A DNA stretch of 52,556 nt, from positions 1 to 52,556 of the IMG/VR virus record IMGVR_UViG_3300036829_000111; one strand, written 5' to 3'. Source of the DNA: a virus. Positions 29,686 to 37,616 of the stretch are shown in pieces. The notes below the pieces were generated by a model. That model searched no databases and was not told the DNA's origin. It was given only the letters and a program-made list of their open reading frames with translations. The position numbers were made by a program, and so were the translations under genes. The first letter of the stretch is position 1, and the number at the start of each line of letters is the position of its first letter.

Positions 29686-30534
29686 ATGATGCCGAGACAG
29701 CATCCGAGTGCCGACCGCCGCCGTCTCGCCGCGGCGCTTAAGGAACTGCGGGAAGACACTGGCATGTCTGCTGAGAGGTTCGGGGAGCCGCACGGCTGGT
29801 CTCAGGGCAAGGTCTCCAAGATCGAGAACGGCCGGACGGTCCCTTCCCGCGATGACGTCGAGACGTGGGCATCGACCGCAGGCCATCCTGAGCAAGGCCC
29901 GGCTCTCATCGCACTGCGCGACGCGGTAGCCACCCAGACGCGAGGCTATGCGGGACGCCGGGGAGCCACGCTCGCGGCCCGAGCAGAGGAGGCCGGCGTT
30001 GCAGAGTCGCTGGCGACGGTGACCCGGGTCTTCCAGCCGGCAATGGTCCCCGGCCTGCTCCAGACCGCGGAATACGCCCGGAACGTTCTCGAGATGATCG
30101 GCCGCCCCGAGGAAGAGATTGCACCCGCCGTCAACGCCCGCATGCAGCGCCAGGACGCCCTGTACCGGCCCGGCCGCCACTGGGAGTTCATGCTCACCGA
30201 GGGCGCGCTGCGCTGGCGGCCGGGCTCACGGCAGATGATGAGCGCCCAGTACGACCGGCTTCTGAGGGTGGCCGGCGTCGAAAGCGTCGAGCTCCGGGTC
30301 CTGCCGTTCGCACTCCAGGCGCCCACGTTCTACGACAACCCCTTCACCATCTATGAGATCCCCGACGACCCAGCAGTCCTCGTCGAGGGCACGCCCCTAG
30401 AGCAGTTCTGCCGCGACGAAAGCGACATCGAGGAATGCCGGACCTCGTTCGCGCGAGGCTGGGATGCCGCCCTCGCCGACGATGACGCCCTGCGCATGAT
30501 CGCCAGCCTTCAGCGCGAGCTCGACGGGGACTGA
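29686..30534 (+). CDS. XRE regulator with DUF5753 domain
   Basis: 282 residues from ATG at 29686 (GAGGTG 9 nt upstream). The HTH is at about 12-65: LAAALKELREDTGMSAERFG, WSQGKVSKIENGRTVPSRDD. The DUF5753 domain follows, with FQPAMVPGLLQTAEYARNVL, LYRPGRHWEFMLTEGALRW and VELRVLPFALQAPTFYDNPF. These regulators pair with DUF397 proteins, as seen here across the divergent promoter. Likely controls its own region and the rightward operon through GCGACTAGTC sites. Ends in a strong terminator. Confidence 0.92.
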   Translation: MMPRQHPSADRRRLAAALKELREDTGMSAERFGEPHGWSQGKVSKIENGRTVPSRDDVETWASTAGHPEQGPALIALRDAVATQTRGYAGRRGATLAARAEEAGVAESLATVTRVFQPAMVPGLLQTAEYARNVLEMIGRPEEEIAPAVNARMQRQDALYRPGRHWEFMLTEGALRWRPGSRQMMSAQYDRLLRVAGVESVELRVLPFALQAPTFYDNPFTIYEIPDDPAVLVEGTPLEQFCRDESDIEECRTSFARGWDAALADDDALRMIASLQRELDGD

Positions 30535-30553
30535 CGCCACTCCCTCGCTGGCC

Positions 30554-30588
30554 AGCCGCCTCCCGGATCGCCGGGCGGCGGCTTTTTT
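30554..30588 (+). terminator. Intrinsic terminator after the XRE/DUF5753 gene
   Basis: AGCCGCC-T-CCCGG, loop ATCG, CCGGG-C-GGCGGCT followed by TTTTT (30584-30588). Twelve pairs with one mismatch and a clean T run. Confidence 0.9.
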
Positions 30589-30599
30589 AATGCCCGGAG

Positions 30600-30652
30600 T
30601 TAGTCGCATGTCAGTCTTGACTAGAAGACTAGGCGCGACTAGTCTCCAGATT
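30600..30652 (+). promoter_or_regulatory. Rightward operon promoter overlapped by four GACTAG sites
   Basis: TTGACT (30617-30622), a 17-nt spacer, TAGTCT (30640-30645), then 7 nt to an ATG at 30653. Overlapping motifs: TTAGTCGC (30600-30607), GACTAG (30619-30624), GACTAG (30627-30632) and palindromic GCGACTAGTC (30635-30644). The sites cover both promoter boxes, so the upstream XRE protein probably represses this operon. Confidence 0.72.
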
Positions 30653-30949
30653 ATGCAGAACGCTGGGAGCGCCCAGAGCACCAGGGGAGTACAGGTGCCG
30701 ACGGGGCGTGAGCGAAGGTTCATGCGCGTTCGAGAAGTCGCGCGCGCTCTTGACGTGAGCGAGATGACCATCCGGCGCGCTTACGCGGCAGGAGTCATCC
30801 CCGGCATCACGTTCGGGACCTCCTGCCGCATCCTGCGCGCATTCGTCGTGAGCCTGATCGCGGCTGTCGAAGCAGGCCAGCAGATCGAGGTCGAAGAGTT
30901 CGGCCGCCAGTGGACGGCCCAGAACGCGACGCCTGAGGCGGTGGCGTAG
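30653..30949 (+). CDS. Excisionase/MerR-like HTH protein, first gene of the rightward operon
   Basis: 98 residues from the leaderless ATG at 30653. RRFMRVREVARALDVSEMTI and RRAYAAGVIPGITFG form the winged HTH of Xis/AlpA-type proteins, and SCRILRAFVVSLIAAVEAG completes it. Xis-like proteins direct excision or act as transcription factors. In actinomycete AICEs such a gene lies near the transfer genes (knowledge). A shorter start at 30722 (MRVREV) is possible. Confidence 0.8.
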   Translation: MQNAGSAQSTRGVQVPTGRERRFMRVREVARALDVSEMTIRRAYAAGVIPGITFGTSCRILRAFVVSLIAAVEAGQQIEVEEFGRQWTAQNATPEAVA

Positions 30950-30990
30950 ATGGCCGCCGCCTTTTCTGCAACCCCCCCTGGAGACGCTTC

Positions 30991-31077
30991 ATGCGCGCTG
31001 ACCAGCCAGACCCGGAGGACTGCGTCCTCTGCAACGTCCGGGGTGCCGGCTGCCCGTTCCACGGGTCCGGCCGCTGA
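30991..31077 (+). CDS. Tiny Cys-rich peptide, 28 aa
   Basis: The sequence begins MRADQPDPEDCVLCNVRGAG and ends CPFHGSGR. GGAG lies 7 nt before the ATG. CxxC plus C-x2-H could bind zinc. The good ribosome site and its place in the operon favour a real gene, though size makes this tentative. Confidence 0.5.
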   Translation: MRADQPDPEDCVLCNVRGAGCPFHGSGR

Positions 31078-31091
31078 CCCGGAAAACGATC

Positions 31092-31122
31092 GAGGGTCCT
31101 GCGACGCAACCGCAGGACCCTC
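31092..31122 (+). terminator. 12-bp hairpin, possible attenuator
   Basis: GAGGGTCCTGCG (31092-31103), loop ACGCAAC, CGCAGGACCCTC (31111-31122). No T run follows, so it may be a partial or factor-dependent terminator, or an mRNA processing element between the first and later operon genes. Confidence 0.5.
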
Positions 31123-31157
31123 GCTGCTCTCAACCCCGCTAGGAATGGAGAACGTTC

Positions 31158-31322
31158 ATGCGCAAGCTATCACGCCTGCCACTCCTGCGCCCCCTGACTC
31201 GCCGGCGCGTCGTCCGGACGCTGACCGCCGAGTCGATCGAGGCGATCCGCACGGAAAGCTTCATGGATGGCTACCGGACCCGCGACGCCGAGCTGGCGGC
31301 CAGCGCCGGAGTGTCGTCGTGA
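31158..31322 (+). CDS. Small basic protein, 54 aa
   Basis: MRKLSRLPLLRPLTRRRVVR starts a strongly basic N-terminus, then ESIEAIRTESFMDGYRTRDA and a short acidic tail. GGAG lies 7 nt upstream; GTGA overlap with the next gene. Function unknown. Confidence 0.65.
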   Translation: MRKLSRLPLLRPLTRRRVVRTLTAESIEAIRTESFMDGYRTRDAELAASAGVSS

Positions 31323-31732
31323 CACCCGCCGACTTCCGCCTCGCCGACTTCCTCGGCTGCCTCGCCGCGTCGATCCACGAGACGCGGATGGGACGCCCGG
31401 CCCGCGCCGAGGCCCAGTGGCTTGAGGCGCAGCTCCCCGCGTCGGACCTGTTCCGCCCCGGCACCGACGCATCGGACGCGGCAGGCGTGCTGATCGCCGC
31501 CGTCCGCGCCGACGGCAACGGCGACCCGGCCGCCGCGAACAAGCTGCACAACGCGCTGGACGTCGCAGGAGAGGCCGCCGCCATGGCGGCGAGGAACCGT
31601 ACAGCGTTCCTGCGGGACGCGCTCGGCGACGCATACGAGGCCGTCGTGTCGCTGCCGGAGGACTGGCGCGACGCGATCTGCACCCTGCTCGCCCCCGTCG
31701 CCGTCGCCGCCGTGGGGGTGCTGCCGGCATGA
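31319..31732 (+). CDS. Hypothetical helical protein, 137 aa
   Basis: GTG at 31319 (GTGA overlap). VTPADFRLADFLGCLAASIH starts an Ala-rich helical protein with conserved-looking RAEAQWLEAQLPASDLF and EDWRDAICTLLAPVAVAAVG near the end. Not a known family by eye. Confidence 0.7.
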   Translation: MTPADFRLADFLGCLAASIHETRMGRPARAEAQWLEAQLPASDLFRPGTDASDAAGVLIAAVRADGNGDPAAANKLHNALDVAGEAAAMAARNRTAFLRDALGDAYEAVVSLPEDWRDAICTLLAPVAVAAVGVLPA

Positions 31733-31914
31733 TCACCCTCATCGCCACCAAGCAGGACATGTCCCGCTGGACCCGCGCCCACGAGAACACGCCCGGCATC
31801 AACTGGTCCGTCCAGGCCGGGGACGGCGGAACGCTGATCATCGTCGAGCACGAGGACCGCTCCTTCCCGACCGGGACCAGCGTCCCGGCCGCGCCTACGG
31901 CGGTGGCGGCGTGA
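31729..31914 (+). CDS. Hypothetical protein, 61 aa
   Basis: MITLIATKQDMSRWTRAHEN then a beta-like stretch GGTLIIVEHEDRSFPTG. ATGA overlap before and GTGA overlap after. Unknown function. Confidence 0.65.
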   Translation: MITLIATKQDMSRWTRAHENTPGINWSVQAGDGGTLIIVEHEDRSFPTGTSVPAAPTAVAA

Positions 31915-32363
31915 AGAACCGCACCGCCTCCCAGTTCAGCCTCGGCGCCCTCGGCCCGCTGCTGGACATGGAGACGCCGAAGAACTGGCAGGACCTCGCC
32001 GCGTGCCAGTACACCGATCCCGAGGTCTTCTTCCCGGTGAAGGGCGGCACCTCGGCACCGGCCAAGCGCATCTGCGCTGCCTGCGCGGTCCGCATGGAGT
32101 GCCTGGAATTCGCCCTGGACAACGATGAGCGCTTCGGGGTCTTTGGCGGCACGTCCGAGGCGCAGCGCCGCCGCATCCTCCGCGACCGGGCCCGCTCGGC
32201 GCAACCCGGACCCCAGCGCATGTGCCGCAGGAACCTGCACGTCATGGACGCGGCGAACACGAACGAAAGCGGGAAGTGCCGCGCATGCGGCGGCCAGTCC
32301 GCAGCCCAGGTCCCGGACAACGGCACCCCGTGCGACCGCACGGAAGCGGCGCAAGTCGCGTAA
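31911..32363 (+). CDS. WhiB-family iron-sulfur regulator
   Basis: 150 residues from GTG at 31911. WQDLAACQYTDPEVFFP, then KRICAACAVRMECLEFALDN gives the four Cys ligands of the WhiB 4Fe-4S cluster, and GVFGGTSEAQRRRILRD is the G-[VIF]-x-G-G turn plus basic DNA-binding tail. WhiB proteins control transcription with the sigma factor. The C-terminal 45 residues add MCRRNLHVMD and CRACGGQ, a second Cys pair that is unusual and may be a zinc finger. Phage and plasmid WhiB proteins are known in actinobacteria. Confidence 0.92.
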   Translation: MKNRTASQFSLGALGPLLDMETPKNWQDLAACQYTDPEVFFPVKGGTSAPAKRICAACAVRMECLEFALDNDERFGVFGGTSEAQRRRILRDRARSAQPGPQRMCRRNLHVMDAANTNESGKCRACGGQSAAQVPDNGTPCDRTEAAQVA

Positions 32364-32377
32364 CGGAAGGAACCCTT

Positions 32378-32575
32378 GTGAAAACCTTTATCGGCGCCGC
32401 CTTCATAGTGGTCGACGTCATCGTGGTGAAGGCGCTGATGATCGCCAGCCACGCCCCGCACGCCGGCAACAAGGTGGCGGAAGGCGCCATTATCCTCTTC
32501 GTCGCCAACGTGGTGGCCTTCTGGCTGCTCGGCAAGCTGAAGAAGTCCGCAACTCCGTTCGGGGGGTCGCGGTGA
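32378..32575 (+). CDS. Small membrane protein, two spans
   Basis: 65 residues from GTG at 32378 (GGAAGGA Shine-Dalgarno). FIGAAFIVVDVIVVKALMIA and GAIILFVANVVAFWLLGKL are two membrane helices, followed by a basic tail. It opens a series of small membrane proteins leading to the transfer genes. Function unknown. Confidence 0.7.
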   Translation: MKTFIGAAFIVVDVIVVKALMIASHAPHAGNKVAEGAIILFVANVVAFWLLGKLKKSATPFGGSR

Positions 32576-32793
32576 AGGCGACCGCCCCGCCGGAGCGCGC
32601 GAACTGGTCGCCCGTGGCCGCCGCGTTCGCGTCGATGCTGGCCTTCATCCTGCTGGTCTCCCTGGCGATCGGCTTCGGCGTCGCCCGGAACTGGACTGGC
32701 GTCGCCGCCGTGATCGGCGCGTTCGTGCTGCTGGTCAGTGTCGGCCTGGTCGTCGAGCGCATCTGCCAGCGCCGCGTAAGGGGGCAGAGGTGA
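32572..32793 (+). CDS. Small membrane protein, two spans
   Basis: 73 residues from GTG at 32572 (GTGA overlap). AAFASMLAFILLVSLAIGFG and GVAAVIGAFVLLVSVGLVVE are the spans; the C-terminus is Arg-rich (CQRRVRGQR). Likely part of the cell-envelope portion of the transfer module. Confidence 0.7.
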   Translation: MKATAPPERANWSPVAAAFASMLAFILLVSLAIGFGVARNWTGVAAVIGAFVLLVSVGLVVERICQRRVRGQR

Positions 32794-32921
32794 CACCGGA
32801 ACTCGTGCTCGCCGCCGCGCACACCGCGGCGAAGCACCAGACGAACACCCCCGGGTGGATCCTCCTCATCGTTCTCATCGCCATCGGCGTGTGGGCGCTT
32901 GGCCGCTGGCTGAGGAGCTGA
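32790..32921 (+). CDS. Small membrane protein, one span
   Basis: 43 residues from GTG at 32790 (GTGA overlap). WILLIVLIAIGVWALGRWL is one C-terminal membrane helix after a polar N-terminus. Small Spd-like peptides of this kind are common in actinomycete conjugative elements. Confidence 0.65.
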   Translation: MTPELVLAAAHTAAKHQTNTPGWILLIVLIAIGVWALGRWLRS

Positions 32922-32927
32922 CCGCTG

Positions 32928-33521
32928 ATGCGCAGGTACCGCTATCGCCACCCCTACCGCCTGCACCGCGGCGGTGTTAACCCGCGCACGATTGCGGTCG
33001 CGGCGGGTGCTGTAGCGGTACTGGCCTGGATGCAAGCGCACCCGGGCACCGGGCACGCGGGCGAGTCGGCGGCCGGGATCGGCGGCAGGCACGCCACAAA
33101 GCCGCATCCGGCCTCCCCGTCGCGGGCAGCCCGGATCGCGGTCGCCTACGCCGAATCCAAGGTCGGCCGCGTCCCGTACGTGTGGGGCGGTGTCACCAAC
33201 GGGGGGATGGACTGCTCAGGCCTGACGTGGAACGCGTGGGGCGACGCCGGGGTGCACATCGCCCGCACCTCCCAGGACCAGTGGGCGACCGAGCACCGGG
33301 TCTCCAGCCCCGCAGCCGGGGACCTGGTGTTCTTCCCCGGCGTCGACGGAACTCCCTCGGCACCGGGGCACGTGGGGATCGTCACCGACCCGGCGAGGCA
33401 CCGGATGGTCGATGCCTACGGGGCTGGCACGCTCGTCCGTTACGACACGTACGGCTCGGACGCTTCGGCACCGGGGCTGTCCGCGGTCGTCGGCTTCACC
33501 GACCCGGCAGGAGGCGCGTGA
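32928..33521 (+). CDS. NlpC/P60 cell-wall peptidase
   Basis: 197 residues. The N-terminus is basic (RRYRYRHPYRLHRGG) followed by a hydrophobic span TIAVAAGAVAVLAWMQA, a signal or anchor. Catalytic Cys is in GGMDCSGLTWNAWGDAG (about 93-109) and the His in PGHVGIV, giving the NlpC/P60 hydrolase. It would open peptidoglycan for DNA transfer or act as a phage lysin-like enzyme. Its location among membrane proteins before the FtsK-like gene favours conjugation. Confidence 0.9.
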   Translation: MRRYRYRHPYRLHRGGVNPRTIAVAAGAVAVLAWMQAHPGTGHAGESAAGIGGRHATKPHPASPSRAARIAVAYAESKVGRVPYVWGGVTNGGMDCSGLTWNAWGDAGVHIARTSQDQWATEHRVSSPAAGDLVFFPGVDGTPSAPGHVGIVTDPARHRMVDAYGAGTLVRYDTYGSDASAPGLSAVVGFTDPAGGA

Positions 33522-33808
33522 TGGGCACCCGTGCCGCGCTGGCCTGCGGGACCGTGCTGTCGTTCGCGGTCACCTGCGCATGGTCGTGGACGGCGGACGC
33601 GCTCGCGGGCCCGATTCCCGCGCCGCGCCTCGGCGCCGGCCTGCGTGCCGATTACGCACGGCTCGCCGACTCTGCCGCAGGCGGCCCGGGGATCGCGCTG
33701 TTCGCCGTCGTTGCCGCGATCTACGCGCTGTGCCTGTTCGTCTCCGGACTGCGGCGGATCCGCCGGGAGCAGGCCGCGAAGGAGCGAATGGCGGGTGATG
33801 AGCGGTGA
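33521..33808 (+). CDS. Membrane protein with two spans
   Basis: 95 residues; start shares a base with the upstream stop. ACGTVLSFAVTCAWSWTADA and GIALFAVVAAIYALCLFV are hydrophobic spans, with a charged C-terminus (RRIRREQAAKERM). Function unknown; envelope component by context. Confidence 0.7.
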   Translation: MGTRAALACGTVLSFAVTCAWSWTADALAGPIPAPRLGAGLRADYARLADSAAGGPGIALFAVVAAIYALCLFVSGLRRIRREQAAKERMAGDER

Positions 33809-34332
33809 GGCGCTACACGACCCATTCCCGCTACGGGCGGCACGGCTCGAACAGGGACATGATCGTCGGTGTGGCGATCGGCCTCGTTGCGCTGGCCGGC
33901 GGCACGAAAACCGCGGTGACGGTGACTCATCACCACGCCTCTGCCCCTCACGTCGCCGCGGTCACCAGTGGCAGCGAGCGCGCGTTCATCCGCGCCACCC
34001 TCGCCGACCTCGGCGCCCCGGCCACGTCCGCGAACATCTACTCGCTCGCCGCGTGGTTCCCGCACGAGTACCCGAGCTGGCCGCCGTGGGCCGCCAACAA
34101 CCCCATGTCATCCACTTTGCGGATGCCCGGCTCGACCACCTACAACTCCATCGGCGTCCAGAACTATCCGACAGCCTCCGAGGGCGCGCATGCGACTGCG
34201 CTGACCCTCGCGAACGGCTACTACCCCCTGATCGTCGCCGCCCTGCGCTCCGGCCGGGGCCTGTGCGGCAACCCCAACCTCGCCGCCGAGTTCCTCGTGT
34301 GGTCCGGCGGCGGCTACAGAGGAGCGTGCTAA
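33805..34332 (+). CDS. Exported protein, putative wall-acting or lysozyme-like
   Basis: 175 residues from GTG at 33805 (GTGA overlap). After a basic start, MIVGVAIGLVALAGGTKTAV is a signal anchor. The extracellular part reads FIRATLADLGAPATSANIYS, LAAWFPHEYPSWPPWAAN, STTYNSIGVQNYPTASEGAH and ALTLANGYYPLIVAAL, a pattern like transglycosylase-type domains of actinobacterial transfer loci. No certain catalytic residue can be named. Partner of the NlpC/P60 protein by position. Confidence 0.6.
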   Translation: MRRYTTHSRYGRHGSNRDMIVGVAIGLVALAGGTKTAVTVTHHHASAPHVAAVTSGSERAFIRATLADLGAPATSANIYSLAAWFPHEYPSWPPWAANNPMSSTLRMPGSTTYNSIGVQNYPTASEGAHATALTLANGYYPLIVAALRSGRGLCGNPNLAAEFLVWSGGGYRGAC

Positions 34333-34335
34333 CCC

Positions 34336-35241
34336 ATGTCAACCACTTCGCAGGACAGGATCCCAGAGCTGCGGGTGCGCCCCGGGGTCAGCAAGGCGGT
34401 CGTCTGGTCCGGGGTCGCGCTCGGCACGACCCTGGCGATCCTGGCCATGATGCACGGGGCGCGGCTGCACCTCGGCGGAATGCCCGCCCTCCCCGGCGCC
34501 GTCTTCGGCGTGCTTGTCGAGTGGGCGCTGTTCGTGGCCACGGCGATCCTGGCGGCCGAGATGACCCGCCGCCATCACAAGACGGCGGCCCGGTACGCGG
34601 CACAGCAGGGGAGCCGCGGCGCGTCCGCCGGAGGCCAGGCCCTCCGCAGGCACGCGCTCATGTTCCTCGACAAGTCAGCCGACTGGGCCGCCCCGCGGTG
34701 GCATGCCCGGACAGGCAGCACCCGCACGCCGGATGAGATCACGCAGCCGATTCCCTCGGCAGCACCCGCAAGCCCCTCCGCAGACAGCGCGGAGGTCAAT
34801 CCAACCGAAGGAGAAAACATGACGACACCGACACGCGGCCTTGTCAGCCGCATCAGCCCTGACCGGCGGGCGCAGCGCACCGCATCCCGCAGCGGCGCCG
34901 TCATCCCGGCGGAGTGGGGCCATGTGGTCACGCAGACCGCCGACTTCGACCCCGAAGACGACGGGCACCTGCTCGACTGGATGGGCGGGCAGGTCGCCGG
35001 CGTAGCCGCCTACGGGGAGGCGCTCGTCGAGGTGTACGAGGGCCTCACCCGCGACAAGGGGGCCGACCCCAAGGCCGCCGCCGCGATCCACGATGTCGCC
35101 GACGCCATCGCCCACGCCGCGGAGATGATGGCCGCCGCCAAGGCGAAGTTCTCCGAGCACTACGAACTGCCTCGCGAGTACGCCGCCAACGGCGGGCTCA
35201 TGACCCACGACGGCCGGTGGGTCACCGGCGAAGGCGACTAG
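34336..35241 (+). CDS. Membrane protein fused in frame to a soluble THDGR-type protein
   Basis: 301 residues. AVVWSGVALGTTLAILAMM (about 22-40) and FGVLVEWALFVATAILAAEM (about 57-76) are two spans, with a charged linker to about 160. The second half, helical and acidic, ends GGLMTHDGRWVTGEGD. A strong GAAGGAG and ATG occur in frame at 34807-34821, so this second half can be made separately. The C-terminal motif is shared with the 38473 protein. Likely a transfer-module component. Confidence 0.75.
   Translation: MSTTSQDRIPELRVRPGVSKAVVWSGVALGTTLAILAMMHGARLHLGGMPALPGAVFGVLVEWALFVATAILAAEMTRRHHKTAARYAAQQGSRGASAGGQALRRHALMFLDKSADWAAPRWHARTGSTRTPDEITQPIPSAAPASPSADSAEVNPTEGENMTTPTRGLVSRISPDRRAQRTASRSGAVIPAEWGHVVTQTADFDPEDDGHLLDWMGGQVAGVAAYGEALVEVYEGLTRDKGADPKAAAAIHDVADAIAHAAEMMAAAKAKFSEHYELPREYAANGGLMTHDGRWVTGEGD
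34819..35241 (+). CDS. Nested product of the 34336 gene (internal start)
   Basis: The 140-residue C-terminal half could be made from ATG at 34819, which has GAAGGAG 5 nt upstream. It starts MTTPTRGLVSRISPDRRAQR, contains AAAIHDVADAIAHAAEMMAA and ends THDGRWVTGEGD. Homologous ending to the first domain of the 38473 protein, which there begins at its own ATG, supports an independent protein. Confidence 0.55.
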   Translation: MTTPTRGLVSRISPDRRAQRTASRSGAVIPAEWGHVVTQTADFDPEDDGHLLDWMGGQVAGVAAYGEALVEVYEGLTRDKGADPKAAAAIHDVADAIAHAAEMMAAAKAKFSEHYELPREYAANGGLMTHDGRWVTGEGD

Positions 35242-35315
35242 CCCTCACCTACCGTTCCCGCCGCCGGGCACGCGCCCGGCGGCGGGGACCTGACCAGAAG
35301 CAGGAAGGAAGTTCA

Positions 35316-37616
35316 GTGGCCATACAGGCGCCGGAGCGATGGGCACCGGAGCGGCCGTGCCAGATCCCCGGGCACCCCCACGACGACGTCGGAGATGACG
35401 AGCGTCTGCTGCTCACCATGTCGCCGTGGCAGAGGTTCCGGTCATGGATCATGGCCGCGCCCGCTGAGCGGCTGCCCCTGCCCGCGTTCGTGACTGCGTG
35501 GCCCGCCACGGAGATCATGCACGCAGCCGGCGTCCCCGGCACGGTCCCCGCCTGCGCGACATGCGCCGCTACCGCCGCAGCGTGGCTGACCTGGTTCCGG
35601 CACCGGAAGGCATCCCCGCACCCGCGGCTCGCCCCCCTCGAGGCCGCAGGCGTCGCCGCCGCTGCCGGCGGATGGATCACCGCCGCCGACATGTGGGGCC
35701 CGCTCGGCTGGCCCGCCCACCTGCTCACCGGGATCTACCTTGCCGGGTCCGCCGGCGGGTACGCGTGGCTGCGCCGCCATGAGGCTGTCCTCGCCGCCCG
35801 CAAGCGCCGTGAAGACGCCGCTGCCGAGATCGCCGACAGGCGCCACTGGCATGGGGTGCTCCACCGGGCCGGCCTTGGCGGCTGGCACGTGCAGTGGCGC
35901 CGCGACACCAACCTCGGCGAGGAGCGGCTGATCACCACCAGCCCGGAGAACGCGTCCGCCAAGCAGATCGCCGCGAACAGCAGCAGGATCGCGGAGAAGC
36001 TCGAGCACATCCTCGGCCTGCCCTACAACCGGATCGACATCAGCACGACCGGCCAGCCGGGCCAGCTGATCATCGGTATCCGCACCGTGGACGTTTCGTC
36101 GCGGAGCGCCGCCTACCACCCGATGACGATGCCGTGGCCCGAGAGCAGCCCGTCCCCGTTCGCGGACTGGTTCCCGGAGACCGCCAGTATCCGCGACCCG
36201 GCCGTGTGGGGATTCTGCCCCGAGGACAGTTCCCCCCTGGCCGCCCAGCTGCTGAGCGACATCGGCGGCCGGGCCATCGGCGTGTTCGGCATGACCGGCT
36301 CCGGCAAGTCGTCCCTGCTGAACAACCTCCGCGAGTTCGTCACCCGATGCCCCGACGCCCGCATGGTGCAGCTGAACGGCGCGCACATGGGCGACGAGTT
36401 GTCCTGGGAGCCGCTGTCCGCGCTGACGCGATGCGGCCCGGTCGCCACCAACGAGAACGTCCGCAACGACATCGCCGAGATCCTGGAAGCGCTGCGCCTG
36501 CTCGTCACGAACCGGTCAGAGACCCTCGAGAAGACCGGGCATTCCACGTTCCAGCCCACGGAGAAAGATCCGGCCGTCGTCATCTTCATCGACGAGGTCG
36601 ACGAGATCGTCAAGTACGTCCCCGGGGCCGGAGATGCGCTGGATTTCCTCGCCGGCAAGCAGCGGAAATCGGCGGTTGCCCTGGTTCTCGCGACTCAGCG
36701 TGCCGTGATCAAGGCGATCGGCGGCGGTGCCGTGCGGGCGAACCTGAGCGAGGCCCTCGTCGGCAAGGTCGCTCGCGGCTCTGAATCCCGCCACGCGACC
36801 GGGGCGGAGAGCGAGCTGCCGGACATCCGCGAGTACAGCGGCGGGGCGCCCGGCTATTTCCAGACGTTTGACCCGCACTCAAACACCGTCACCGGACGGG
36901 GCCGGGCGTTCCTCCTCGGCGTGCCACCCGAGGAACTGGCCTACGTCAAGCGCCTCGTCGCGGCCCGCAGGCACCTGCGGGACTGGGGCATCCCCGACAT
37001 GCCGGAGATGGACCTGGACGGCGGCGAGGCGGTTGCTGAAGCCGCCGCGGGCGAGACGACGCGGGAAGTCGCCGGCCTGCGCGAACGGCTCGCCGCCGCC
37101 CGCGACAACGCCGCGGCACAGCCCGCGCCTGCAGCGGCCGCCAAGACGCAGCCGCCCGCGCAGGCTCCGACCTTCATCCCGGGGGTTCCGCAGCCTGTCG
37201 TACAGATGATGCTTCGGATGCTCGCCGCCCCGGACGGGGTGACCGCGGCGGCCTTCGGCGATGCCATCGGCAAGTCGAAGACCACGGCGTACGGGTACCT
37301 GAAATCAGCGGAAGACCGCGGAGTCGCCGTTCGCGACGGCAACTCGGTAGCGAGTCGTTACCGGCTCGCGACCCGTCGGCAGCCGGAATCCGTCCGGGAT
37401 CAGTCCGAGACGATGGAACCGGCCCAGACCCGGCCCGAGGGATACGTGACGCTGGAAGACCTCGCCGAAGAGGTACGCGACGGCCGGGTGGATGTCGATG
37501 ACGAGGCCCGCGCCGTATTGATGCAGGCGCTTCAACTCCGCGACCAGGCACCCGCGCGCCCGCATCTGACGGTCGTGCCGGACCCGGACCCGGAACCGGA
37601 AAGTGACGCACTGTGA
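35316..37616 (+). CDS. FtsK/TraB-type DNA translocase of the transfer module
   Basis: 766 residues from GTG at 35316 (AAGGAAG upstream). Hydrophobic segments lie near 55-150 (AAGVAAAAGGWITAADMW, LLTGIYLAGSAGGYAWL). Walker A GVFGMTGSGKSSLLNNL is at about 322-338, Walker B AVVIFIDEVDEIV near 418-430, followed by ALVLATQRAVIKAI. The C-terminus (about 625-690) is a winged helix: MMLRMLAAPDGVTAAAFGDA, IGKSKTTAYGYLKSAEDRG. Actinomycete TraB proteins share this plan and move double-stranded DNA between cells after binding a clt site (established knowledge). Assignment to conjugation rests on this and on context. Confidence 0.85.
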   Translation: MAIQAPERWAPERPCQIPGHPHDDVGDDERLLLTMSPWQRFRSWIMAAPAERLPLPAFVTAWPATEIMHAAGVPGTVPACATCAATAAAWLTWFRHRKASPHPRLAPLEAAGVAAAAGGWITAADMWGPLGWPAHLLTGIYLAGSAGGYAWLRRHEAVLAARKRREDAAAEIADRRHWHGVLHRAGLGGWHVQWRRDTNLGEERLITTSPENASAKQIAANSSRIAEKLEHILGLPYNRIDISTTGQPGQLIIGIRTVDVSSRSAAYHPMTMPWPESSPSPFADWFPETASIRDPAVWGFCPEDSSPLAAQLLSDIGGRAIGVFGMTGSGKSSLLNNLREFVTRCPDARMVQLNGAHMGDELSWEPLSALTRCGPVATNENVRNDIAEILEALRLLVTNRSETLEKTGHSTFQPTEKDPAVVIFIDEVDEIVKYVPGAGDALDFLAGKQRKSAVALVLATQRAVIKAIGGGAVRANLSEALVGKVARGSESRHATGAESELPDIREYSGGAPGYFQTFDPHSNTVTGRGRAFLLGVPPEELAYVKRLVAARRHLRDWGIPDMPEMDLDGGEAVAEAAAGETTREVAGLRERLAAARDNAAAQPAPAAAAKTQPPAQAPTFIPGVPQPVVQMMLRMLAAPDGVTAAAFGDAIGKSKTTAYGYLKSAEDRGVAVRDGNSVASRYRLATRRQPESVRDQSETMEPAQTRPEGYVTLEDLAEEVRDGRVDVDDEARAVLMQALQLRDQAPARPHLTVVPDPDPEPESDAL

